Below, one piece after another: positions 23,981-31,513 of a stretch of 32,784 bases of DNA; position 1 is the stretch's first letter, and every line of letters starts with the position of its first letter. The DNA is taken from positions 1 to 32,784 of the forward strand of contig WGBB01000029.1 in assembly GCA_015494505.1 (NCBI GenBank), written 5' to 3'. The notes under the pieces were generated by a model. It had not been told where the DNA came from. It did no database searches and saw only the letters and a list, made by a program, of their open reading frames with translations. A program made the translations under genes and the position numbers. The stretch comes from Nitratiruptor sp. GTDB taxonomy: Bacteria > Campylobacterota > Campylobacteria > Campylobacterales > Nitratiruptoraceae.

Positions 23981-26014
23981 ATGCATATAAACGTCACCGA
24001 AGATATGCAAGAGATTTTAGACGAGTTCATCCAAGAAGCCGAGGAGATTCTCGAAAACCTCGACCAGGAACTCATAGAGCTCGAAAACGACCCTACCGAC
24101 AAGGACCTGCTGAACCAGATTTTTCGCGGAATGCACACTCTCAAAGGGGGTGCAGGGTTTTTGGGGCTTGAAAGCATCATCAATCTCGCCCACGTGATAG
24201 AAAGCATCTTCGATAAACTGCGCAACGACGAGATGCAGCTCGATTCGAACAAGATGGATATCATACTCGAAGGTATCGATATTATCAAAAACTCTATCGA
24301 AACTCTCAAATCCTCCAACGAAATCCCCGATATGGAAGATATCGCCGATATCATGGCCAAGCTCAACGATCTTTTGGAGGGCAAAGAGGTCGCCTCGACT
24401 TCACAAGACTCCGCTTCCGAGGCTACCGATATGCAAGATGGCTCAGACGAAGGAGCGGCAGATTCGCAAGTAGAAGATAGCCAAAACGATGATGAGTATG
24501 AAATCGTTTTTCATGAAGATGTGGACCCGGCCGTCCAAAATCTCATCCGCCAATATCCCGACAAAAACATCACCGAAATCCTCGACGAGCTGATCCTATT
24601 GCCGCCTGAAGAGCGGGATATGGATCTGATCATGAAACTGGATGAGCTCATAGCACAGAACAAAGACGTAGAGGACCTTATCAAAGAAAAACGCAAAAAA
24701 GAGCCTGCTCCCGCACCCCAAACACAACAGGCTCCCGCTCCAAAAGAGGAGCCGCAACAACCCCAACCCAAACTCGAGACCAAAAAAGAGTCCAAACCTG
24801 CTGCTAAAAAGAAAAAAGAGGAGACCGAAACAATCCGTATCGATATCGATCGCGTCAGCACCCTTATGAATCTAGTGGGCGAACTGGTACTCGATCGCAA
24901 CCGCATCGTCAAGCTCACCTCACGCTTTCGCACCAATTCCGGTGATATCGAAGCGATAGAAGAGCTCAACGAAGCGATAGCCGGCATGAGCCGCTCCGTC
25001 TCTGACCTCCAAGAGGTGGTGATGAAGCTGCGCATGCAGCCTGTGAAACGCATCTTCAGCAAATTCCCACGCATCGTGCGCGATCTAGCCAAAAAAGTTG
25101 GCAAAAAGATCAATCTCGAACTCGAAGGCGAGGATACCGAAATCGATCGCAGCATCCTCAACCAGCTAGAAGATCCCCTCATCCACCTGGTACGCAACTC
25201 CATCGATCACGGTATCGAACCCCCCGAAGAGCGCATCGCCAAAGGCAAGCCGGAAGCCGGTACTATCGTACTTTCCGCTCTCCAAGAGGGTGATCGCATT
25301 ATAGTCAGCATAGAAGACGACGGACGCGGGATAGATGCCGAAAAGGTCAAGCGAAAAGCGATAGAGCGTGGTCTCATCAAACCTGAACAAGCCGAACAGA
25401 TGAGCGACAAGGAAGCCTATGAGCTCATCTTCTTGCCGGGATTTTCCACAGTCGATCAAGTAAGCGACCTTAGCGGCCGCGGTGTAGGCATGGACGTGGT
25501 GGCCAACGTCATCCACTCCCTGCGTGGCGCCATCGAGATCGACAGCGAACCCGGCGAAGGAACCAAAATCACTATGAAACTTCCACTCACCGTGGCCATC
25601 ATCCGCACCCTCATGGTAGGCGTGGGAGATCGGATCTTCGCCATTCCACTCTTTAGCGTGGTAGAGATTATCAAATATCGCCCCGAGGACATCAAGGATG
25701 TAGGCATCTACAAATCCTTGATGCTGCGCGACGAGGTCTATCTCTTTTTCCATTTGAACGAACTCTTCGACATGGAAGGCAGCAACGAAAATAAATTTGT
25801 CATCATCATCAACATCGGAGAGAAAAATATCGCCGTGGCGGTGGATGACCTGTATGGCGAGGAGGAGATCGTCATCAAACCGCTGGGAGAGATGCTCAAA
25901 GATGTGGAGGGAATCGCCGGAGCTACTATCACGGGCGACGGCAAGGTGGTGCTGATTCTCGATATCAAATCCCTCATCAATGACAAACGCAACGATCTCA
26001 TAGGAGTCATCTAA
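23981..26014 (+). CDS. cheA: Chemotaxis histidine kinase CheA (no receiver domain)
   Basis: CheA autophosphorylates in response to receptors and phosphorylates CheY. The 677-residue product has an Hpt/P1 domain with MHTLKGGAGF (phospho-His52). A variable acidic region (about 120-240) and a Pro/Gln/Lys linker follow. Next come the dimerisation domain (VSTLMNLVGELVLDRNRI), an ATPase domain with N box HLVRNSIDHGIEPPEE, G1 DDGRGID and G2 GRGVGMDVV, and a C-terminal CheW-like domain. There is no C-terminal receiver, unlike the CheAY form of Campylobacter and Helicobacter. The region after P1 does not look like a standard P2 domain; it holds two similar LDELI segments. The gene overlaps cheW by one base (TAATG). 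Confidence 0.97.
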   Translation: MHINVTEDMQEILDEFIQEAEEILENLDQELIELENDPTDKDLLNQIFRGMHTLKGGAGFLGLESIINLAHVIESIFDKLRNDEMQLDSNKMDIILEGIDIIKNSIETLKSSNEIPDMEDIADIMAKLNDLLEGKEVASTSQDSASEATDMQDGSDEGAADSQVEDSQNDDEYEIVFHEDVDPAVQNLIRQYPDKNITEILDELILLPPEERDMDLIMKLDELIAQNKDVEDLIKEKRKKEPAPAPQTQQAPAPKEEPQQPQPKLETKKESKPAAKKKKEETETIRIDIDRVSTLMNLVGELVLDRNRIVKLTSRFRTNSGDIEAIEELNEAIAGMSRSVSDLQEVVMKLRMQPVKRIFSKFPRIVRDLAKKVGKKINLELEGEDTEIDRSILNQLEDPLIHLVRNSIDHGIEPPEERIAKGKPEAGTIVLSALQEGDRIIVSIEDDGRGIDAEKVKRKAIERGLIKPEQAEQMSDKEAYELIFLPGFSTVDQVSDLSGRGVGMDVVANVIHSLRGAIEIDSEPGEGTKITMKLPLTVAIIRTLMVGVGDRIFAIPLFSVVEIIKYRPEDIKDVGIYKSLMLRDEVYLFFHLNELFDMEGSNENKFVIIINIGEKNIAVAVDDLYGEEEIVIKPLGEMLKDVEGIAGATITGDGKVVLILDIKSLINDKRNDLIGVI

Positions 26015-26535
26015 TGAAAGAGATGGAAGTACTGGGGCTGAGTGAAGCTCTCGAAGAGAATATCAAAGAGGAAAAGCGCGTTATCGCCTTTTTGCTCAAC
26101 GAGGAGCTCATCGGCATCAACATAAAAAACATCATCAAAATCACAAAAAAGCTCGACATTACGCCCGTGCCTAAAACTCCCGAATATATCATGGGCGTCA
26201 TGAATCTTAGGGGCAATATCGTCCCCGTGGTCAACATCAAAAAGATGCTGGGTCTGCCCAACGCAGACAATATAGATGAACAGGAGTTCATACTCATCAT
26301 CGACACGCAGCTGGGCAATGTCGGCCTCATGATAGACAAGGTGGTGGGAGCCATCACGATAGAGGACGAAGAGATATTGCCCGCTCCCATCAACTCCATC
26401 GGAATTGATTCCCAATATATCACGGGCGTTATCGTCACCGACGAAGAGATAGGCAACAAAAGTCTGCTGATTCTCCTCGATATCGACAAGCTCTTTTATA
26501 AAAACGAGGAAGAAGCGGAAGCGAGGGCATCATGA
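26014..26535 (+). CDS. cheW: Chemotaxis coupling protein CheW
   Basis: CheW links receptors to CheA in the signalling array. The 173-residue product is a single CheW domain with VIAFLLNEELIGINIKNIIK, TPEYIMGVMNLRGNIVPVVN and an EFILIIDTQLGNVGLMIDKV strand set. NLRGNIVPV is the conserved receptor/CheA contact. The ATG shares one base with the cheA stop and has AGGAG 7 bases upstream. It overlaps cheV as ATGA. Confidence 0.95.
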   Translation: MKEMEVLGLSEALEENIKEEKRVIAFLLNEELIGINIKNIIKITKKLDITPVPKTPEYIMGVMNLRGNIVPVVNIKKMLGLPNADNIDEQEFILIIDTQLGNVGLMIDKVVGAITIEDEEILPAPINSIGIDSQYITGVIVTDEEIGNKSLLILLDIDKLFYKNEEEAEARAS

Positions 26536-27491
26536 GAAAAAAAGAGTATTTGCCGAAAATCTTGGAAACGGGTGCCAACGAGCTGGAGGTCATCGACTTT
26601 CGCATGTATGAAGAGCTCGAAGACGGCACTATTTATGAGTGGGTGCTGGGCGTAAACGTGGCCAAAGTCAAAGAGGTAATCCAAAAACCCACAAACATCT
26701 TTCGCTCTCCCGGCATGCCGCCCGAAGTGGACGGTCTAGCCAAAATTCGCGAAGATGTGGTGCCGATAGTCAATCTAGGTAAATGGATGAAAATCAAAGC
26801 GCCCGAGCACAAGCCGGACAAATATGTGATCGTAATGGAGTTTTTACGCGAAATCATAGGTGTGGTGGTGCACGAAGCCAAGCGTATCCGCCGCATCAAA
26901 TGGACAGACATCAAAAAGCCGCCCGCCAGTATAGACGAGAAGCTCGGCGGCAAAGTAGTGGGCGTCATCGAAATAGAAGAGGGACAACTACTCTTGTTGC
27001 TCGATTTTGAAGGCATCCTCGATGAGCTCGGTATGATCAAGGTCTTCAACGTCGAGGACAAAACAGACTATGCCAAAAGCGAGCGCTCCTACAACATCCT
27101 CGTGCTCGACGATAGCCCCGTAGCGCGCAAAATCATCCGTAAAATCCTCGAAAAAGACGGCCATAGGGTCTATGAAGTGGAAAGCGGCATCGAAGGGCTC
27201 AAATTCCTCGAAGAGACTCTCGAGGAAGCGGAGCGCGAAGGTGTGGATATCACAGACAAAATCCAACTCATCATCAGCGATATCGAGATGCCCGGGATGG
27301 ATGGGCTGACTTTCACGAAAAAAGTGAAAGAGCACCCCGTCTTTTCCAAGATTCCGATCGTCATCAACACCTCGCTCTCGGACAAAGCGACGGTGGACAA
27401 GACGCGCTTCGTCAACGCGGATGCGCATCTGGTGAAATTCGATACGAAAGATCTCTTGCATATAGTCCGTGAATATGCGATCAAGAAATAG
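26532..27491 (+). CDS. cheV: Chemotaxis coupling-receiver protein CheV
   Basis: CheV is a CheW-type coupling domain fused to a receiver that can be phosphorylated by CheA. The 319-residue product has a CheW domain (about 1-165, with IFRSPGMPPEVDGLAKIRED) and a receiver (about 188-319). The receiver includes VLDDSPVARKIIRKIL, the phospho-acceptor in IISDIEMPGMDG, INTSLS and the lysine in HLVKFD. All active-site positions are present, so it should be phosphorylatable. It lies between cheW (4-base overlap) and cheY (8-base gap). Confidence 0.96.
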   Translation: MRKKEYLPKILETGANELEVIDFRMYEELEDGTIYEWVLGVNVAKVKEVIQKPTNIFRSPGMPPEVDGLAKIREDVVPIVNLGKWMKIKAPEHKPDKYVIVMEFLREIIGVVVHEAKRIRRIKWTDIKKPPASIDEKLGGKVVGVIEIEEGQLLLLLDFEGILDELGMIKVFNVEDKTDYAKSERSYNILVLDDSPVARKIIRKILEKDGHRVYEVESGIEGLKFLEETLEEAEREGVDITDKIQLIISDIEMPGMDGLTFTKKVKEHPVFSKIPIVINTSLSDKATVDKTRFVNADAHLVKFDTKDLLHIVREYAIKK

Positions 27492-27499
27492 GAGGAACA

Positions 27500-27898
27500 A
27501 TGGCACTGCCTGATAGAAATATAAAGATTTTAGTGGTCGACGACGCACCAATGATACGAAGAATTCTCAAAAACTTGCTCAAAGAGATGGGATTTACCAA
27601 CGTGGAAGAAGCCGAAGACGGGATGGTGGCGCTGCAAAAACTGCGCAGCCAAAAGTTTGATTTCGTCATCACCGACTGGAACATGCCCAATCTCACAGGT
27701 ATCGAGCTGGTCCAAGAAATCAGAAAAGACCCTAATCTCAAACATCTGCCGATAATGATGGTAACGGCCGAGGCGAAAAAGGAAAACATCATCCTAGCAC
27801 TCAAAAGCGGGGTGAACAACTATATCGTCAAACCCTTCACACCCGAAAACGTCAAAGCCAAAATCGAAGCAATCTTTAGCGCCAAATCAAAGAAATAG
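27500..27898 (+). CDS. cheY: Chemotaxis response regulator CheY
   Basis: CheY carries the signal from CheA to the motor. The 132-residue product is a single receiver domain: Asp14/Asp15 (VVDDAP), phospho-acceptor Asp59 (ITDWNMPNLTG), Thr89 (MVTAEA), Tyr108 and Lys111 (NYIVKPF). That Asp-Trp-Asn-Met-Pro stretch and the aromatic at 108 are typical of motor-binding CheY rather than other receivers. The ATG has GGAGG 5 bases upstream, the strongest ribosome site in the operon. Confidence 0.97.
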   Translation: MALPDRNIKILVVDDAPMIRRILKNLLKEMGFTNVEEAEDGMVALQKLRSQKFDFVITDWNMPNLTGIELVQEIRKDPNLKHLPIMMVTAEAKKENIILALKSGVNNYIVKPFTPENVKAKIEAIFSAKSKK

Positions 27899-27907
27899 GA
27901 GCCGACC

Positions 27908-29218
27908 ATGAGTAAAAAAGAGATCAAAAACGAAACACAAGAGACTCAAATCCAAGAGTGTGAAGAGAAATTGGAATCCGTCATCCAAAAAGATAAAGAG
28001 CGCTGGATAGCAAGCAGCGGAAAACTGAGTGAAGCAATCTTCAACGCAGCCCTGGTCAAAACCGGAATTTACCGTTTCAAAAACCGCTTTGCGAAATTTA
28101 ACGAAACTTTTGAAAAAATCACAAACACAAGCGAAGAGAGCCTCAAAACTACAGATACTATCATGCAAAGCATCGCTGCCATAGAAAATGCGCAAAAAGA
28201 GACTACCGACCAAATAGACTACGGAGAGACTATTCTCAATAAAACAAACCAGGACATCCTCGAGTCCGTCAAAGCGATGGACAACCTCACCAAAACCACC
28301 GAAGAGCTCAAACGCAAAATCAGCGGCATCGACCATGTCCTCAACGTCATCCTCGAAATCACCGAACAGACCAACCTCCTCGCACTCAACGCAGCTATCG
28401 AAGCGGCGCGTGCAGGTGAAGTGGGACGGGGCTTTGCCGTGGTGGCGGATGAAGTGCGCAAGCTTGCAGAAAAGACTAGCAAGAGCGCCAGTGAAATCCG
28501 TGAAGTGACCATTTCAGTGATGGATGAGATGGATAATACCGCCAAAGTGGTCAACAACGCCAAAACCATCGTCGAAGATAGCGCAGAAGGTGCCAGCGGT
28601 GTCCTCAAGACCTTTCACAAAATCAAGCAAAACAGCGCAAACGTAACCGACCTTATCCAAAAACAGATCGAATACACAAACAAACAAAAAGAGAATATCT
28701 ACACGTTTAGCGAAGAGATCCAAAAACTCAACAAAGACCTCAAAGAGGCGCAAGAGCTCGCCAACATCACGGGTCTACGCATCCTTTCTACCATCGACTA
28801 CATGAAAGAGGGCATCGACAAGTGCGCTGAGTTTACCAAAGATGAGGCTGTTACGAAAATCCTTGACGCTATCAAAGCTCACTCCGTCTACATCACGAAC
28901 GTGGCAAAACTAATCGAGGGATATGATGATATCTCTCTCAAAGACTTCACCGCATGCGACTATGGCAAATGGTTCTATTCGGGTGAGGCCTTCAAAGCGC
29001 TTAAACCCTACGGTGACGAAGTCATAGCTATCCTCGAAGGCACCGAAGAATTGCATAAAGAGGTGCACAACATCGCCCAAGAGCTGGTACGCCTCAAAAA
29101 AGAGAATCGCCGTGAAGAGATTTTCGACAAGTTCCAAGAGCTCGCGGAAGCGGCTACGGCACTCGTGAAAGAACTGACCAAAATCTACGCGATTATCGCG
29201 GCAAAAGAGCTCGACTAA
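27908..29218 (+). CDS. tlpD: Soluble chemoreceptor with C-terminal CZB zinc-binding domain (TlpD-like)
   Basis: The 436-residue product has no membrane helix or ligand-binding periplasmic domain. An N-terminal helix leads into a methyl-accepting signalling domain whose hairpin tip is fully conserved (EQTNLLALNAAIEAARAGE, GRGFAVVADEVRKLAEKT, about 153-190). The C-terminus is a CZB domain: His325, Cys350 in ACDYGKW, His383 and His387 in ELHKEVH are the expected zinc ligands. This architecture and length match Helicobacter TlpD, a cytoplasmic receptor for oxidative and energy-related signals. Ninth base after cheY starts the gene; it has AGGAG upstream and probably belongs to the operon. The exact ligand here is unknown. 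Confidence 0.93.
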   Translation: MSKKEIKNETQETQIQECEEKLESVIQKDKERWIASSGKLSEAIFNAALVKTGIYRFKNRFAKFNETFEKITNTSEESLKTTDTIMQSIAAIENAQKETTDQIDYGETILNKTNQDILESVKAMDNLTKTTEELKRKISGIDHVLNVILEITEQTNLLALNAAIEAARAGEVGRGFAVVADEVRKLAEKTSKSASEIREVTISVMDEMDNTAKVVNNAKTIVEDSAEGASGVLKTFHKIKQNSANVTDLIQKQIEYTNKQKENIYTFSEEIQKLNKDLKEAQELANITGLRILSTIDYMKEGIDKCAEFTKDEAVTKILDAIKAHSVYITNVAKLIEGYDDISLKDFTACDYGKWFYSGEAFKALKPYGDEVIAILEGTEELHKEVHNIAQELVRLKKENRREEIFDKFQELAEAATALVKELTKIYAIIAAKELD

Positions 29219-29228
29219 AGGCTGAAAA

Positions 29229-30662
29229 ATGTATAAAAACCTCTACAACAAAAGAGGAATCGAGCCCAAGAATATCGAATCACCCTTCGAGCTAAACGAG
29301 CTCTTTTTCTCCATCACCGATCCCAAAGGGGTGATTCTCACGGGCAACGACGTTTTTGCCAAAGTATCAAAAATGAGCAAAGAGGAGCTCATAGGCAAGC
29401 CTCACAACATCATCCGCCATCCCGATATGCCGCGCGCTATCTTCAAGGCTTTGTGGAGCACCATCAAAGCCGGCAGACCCTTCGTGGGATATGTGAAAAA
29501 CATGGCCAAAGACGGTAGCTACTACTGGGTTTTGGCTGCAGTCTATCCCGTCATGGATGAAAACGGTGAAATAGAAAAATATATCTCCATCCGTCTCAAA
29601 CCAAGCTCCAAGATGTTCGAAATCATCCCGGACCTCTATCATGAACTGCTGGAGTATGAATTAAAAAACGATATGGACTCGGCACTCAAGCTTTTGGGAC
29701 AAAAGCTAGGAGAATTGGGATTTGAGAGCTATGAAGAGTTCTCTAAGCGGGCTTTTTTTGAAGAAGTACAAAGCAGAGAGAACCTCATCAAAAGCGACGG
29801 GAATGTAAATTGTCAAGTGGATTTGACCAATGTCATTCCTGAAAATGCAGAGTTTATCGATCTTTTGTGCAATCTAGAAACCATATTCTTTCGCATCAAC
29901 CGCTACTTCAATGAAATTTTCGGCAAGGTCAACCTCTTTTTGAACCTCAACGAAGAGCTCAATAAAAAGAGCAAATTTATTTATGAGCTAGCCGAAGATA
30001 TCCGTCTGCTCTCCCTCAATGCTTCCATCGAAAGCTACAAGGTAAAAAAAGAGGGGGTCTCCTTCTCCACACTCTCGCACGAAATGCGTAAAAACGCAGA
30101 ACTAAGCGAGCGCAAGATTTTGCAACTGAGCGATATCATCGAAGATACCAAAAAGGATATCGAAGATATCGGCTTCAATATCCTCACATCCAAGCTGGTC
30201 ATAGAGATGATAACCTTCTTTATCAAAGAGATGATACAAAACCTCTCCCACATGAGCGTAGAAGATACACGCCAACAAGAGGTTATAGAGAATCTCAAAA
30301 ATCTGTTCGCACTTTTAGTGAACTATTCACAAAACCTCTCGGCCAATATCGATACTTCCAAAAGTCAGCTGCGCTCGATGTTTTACAACATCCAAGAGCT
30401 CAATGTCCTCATCAATCGCCTCGACTTTATCCACATCAACGGGCTTATCGAGTCGGCTCACACCAAAGGGGATGGAGGGGGATTTACCATCATCTTTTCA
30501 CAGATGCTCAAACTCATCGAAGCGGCCAAAAACGAGATTATCAATCTCGAAACGAGCATAGCAAACGCTAATGAAGAGAACCTCACCGTCAATCTCATCA
30601 CCGAAGTGGCACAGCAAAAAATCGCAAGACTCCAAAAACGATACAGCTTCCTCTTTAATTAA
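29229..30662 (+). CDS. Aer-like PAS protein with degenerate receptor-type signalling region
   Basis: The 477-residue product starts with a PAS domain (about 20-125). It has the Aer signature: IIRHPDMPRAIFKALW, GYVKNMAKDGSYYWVLA. In Aer this PAS holds FAD and senses redox state. No membrane helix or HAMP is visible. The rest is long helical sequence with two segments resembling the chemoreceptor tip: LLSLNASIESYKVKKEGVSF (260-279) and FIHINGLIESAHTKGDGGGF (400-419). Both have lost several invariant residues, so coupling to CheA/CheW in the normal way is doubtful. It follows the soluble receptor by 10 bases. Its stop overlaps that of the convergent parA-like gene. It may be an energy-taxis sensor or modulator; function is inference. 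Confidence 0.8.
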   Translation: MYKNLYNKRGIEPKNIESPFELNELFFSITDPKGVILTGNDVFAKVSKMSKEELIGKPHNIIRHPDMPRAIFKALWSTIKAGRPFVGYVKNMAKDGSYYWVLAAVYPVMDENGEIEKYISIRLKPSSKMFEIIPDLYHELLEYELKNDMDSALKLLGQKLGELGFESYEEFSKRAFFEEVQSRENLIKSDGNVNCQVDLTNVIPENAEFIDLLCNLETIFFRINRYFNEIFGKVNLFLNLNEELNKKSKFIYELAEDIRLLSLNASIESYKVKKEGVSFSTLSHEMRKNAELSERKILQLSDIIEDTKKDIEDIGFNILTSKLVIEMITFFIKEMIQNLSHMSVEDTRQQEVIENLKNLFALLVNYSQNLSANIDTSKSQLRSMFYNIQELNVLINRLDFIHINGLIESAHTKGDGGGFTIIFSQMLKLIEAAKNEIINLETSIANANEENLTVNLITEVAQQKIARLQKRYSFLFN

Positions 30663-31465
30663 CCGAAAATCTCCTCGAGTTTGGCGAAGGCCGGCTTGAG
30701 GATGCGTTCGTTGTATTTTTCGCAGTCGCTTTTGAGGGCTTTTTTGAAGCTAAGTCTTTTGATCTCTTCCTTGGATGCGCCGTTTTTGATGGCTTCTTTG
30801 AGCTCCGCATCCACATCCATATCCATATTTGCAAACTCCCAGAGCGTGATGCCAAAAGCGCGCGAATATTTGATAGCGTCGCTGTCTGCGAGGACAAGAT
30901 AGTTGCGATCTTTTTCGTCGATGTAGTTGATAACGCCCTTAGTATCGAAAAAGCCGTATTTATCTCCTAAAAAGATGTCGAATTGCGACTCGATTTCACG
31001 GTTTTCGTTCCAGCGGTTGAGGGCAAAAATCGTCTTGATATCGGGGTTGGCGTTTTTGACCTTTTGGTAGATGTTGATAGCGCTCGTAGCATCCAGCTCG
31101 CCGTCCATAAGCGGTATCACTACCCCATCGAGGGCATAGACCATCCCGCTCTCCACAAGGGCATCGAGGACATAGACGGCGGTCTTGTTGGCACCGATAT
31201 CCATGACGATGTTGTTTTCAAGAAGCAAGATATCGCGCAGCTCTTCGCGCAGGTCCTGTCCTGCCACTCCTATGCGCTCGAGCCATACGAGCCTGCTCTT
31301 TTCGAACGAGATACTATCTTCGTTTTCGTCGTCGAACTCGAAAAAAGATACGGGATTTTGGGATTTTTGGTAGAGGTAGGGGACGATGAGCTGCATGCTG
31401 ATAGTGCTCTTGCCCACGCCCCCTTTGGTGTTGATCACTGCGATTTTTTTGAAATTCGGCATCAT
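30659..31465 (-). CDS. ParA/MinD-family ATPase, orphan
   Basis: The 268-residue product has a deviant Walker A (NTKGGVGKST, Lys14 and Lys19) as in ParA, Soj and MinD proteins. The next motifs are unusual: FFEFDDENED where family members have a LLDxDPQ-like stretch, and VMDIGANKTAV where the IDxPP-type Walker B is expected. No helix-turn-helix domain or ParB partner is next to it. The gene is convergent with the PAS gene (4-base overlap of stops) and so is not in the chemotaxis operon. ParA-type proteins position chromosomes, plasmids, chemoreceptor arrays or flagella; which applies here cannot be told. Start is one of two adjacent ATG codons within an inverted repeat. Confidence 0.8.
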   Translation of the reverse strand: MMPNFKKIAVINTKGGVGKSTISMQLIVPYLYQKSQNPVSFFEFDDENEDSISFEKSRLVWLERIGVAGQDLREELRDILLLENNIVMDIGANKTAVYVLDALVESGMVYALDGVVIPLMDGELDATSAINIYQKVKNANPDIKTIFALNRWNENREIESQFDIFLGDKYGFFDTKGVINYIDEKDRNYLVLADSDAIKYSRAFGITLWEFANMDMDVDAELKEAIKNGASKEEIKRLSFKKALKSDCEKYNERILKPAFAKLEEIFG

Positions 31466-31492
31466 TACCCCGTCTATTGGTCTTGGGGTAAT
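31464..31492. repeat. Inverted repeat over promoter and start of the parA-like gene (possible operator)
   Basis: ATTACCCC (31464-31471) and GGGGTAAT (31485-31492) are perfect 8-base arms separated by 13 bases. On the minus strand one arm overlaps the end of the -10 box, and the other contains the GGGG ribosome site and the first two bases of the ATG. This position suits an autoregulatory operator. Confidence 0.65.
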
Positions 31493-31496
31493 TATA
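31491..31496 (-). promoter_or_regulatory. Extended -10 promoter for the parA-like gene
   Basis: The minus strand reads TTTTGGTATAAT: a perfect TATAAT preceded by TG-N, the extended -10 form, with a T-rich stretch before it and no good -35. It lies in the 48-base gap after mrp, 25 bases before the ATG, so the gene need not depend on mrp transcription. Confidence 0.55.
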
Positions 31497-31513
31497 CCAA
31501 AAGCGAAGAAGCC

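Noticed and set aside
24511..25203. 230-residue minus-strand frame opposite cheA
   Set aside because: Serine/arginine-rich shadow of the cheA coding strand; no ribosome site or motif.
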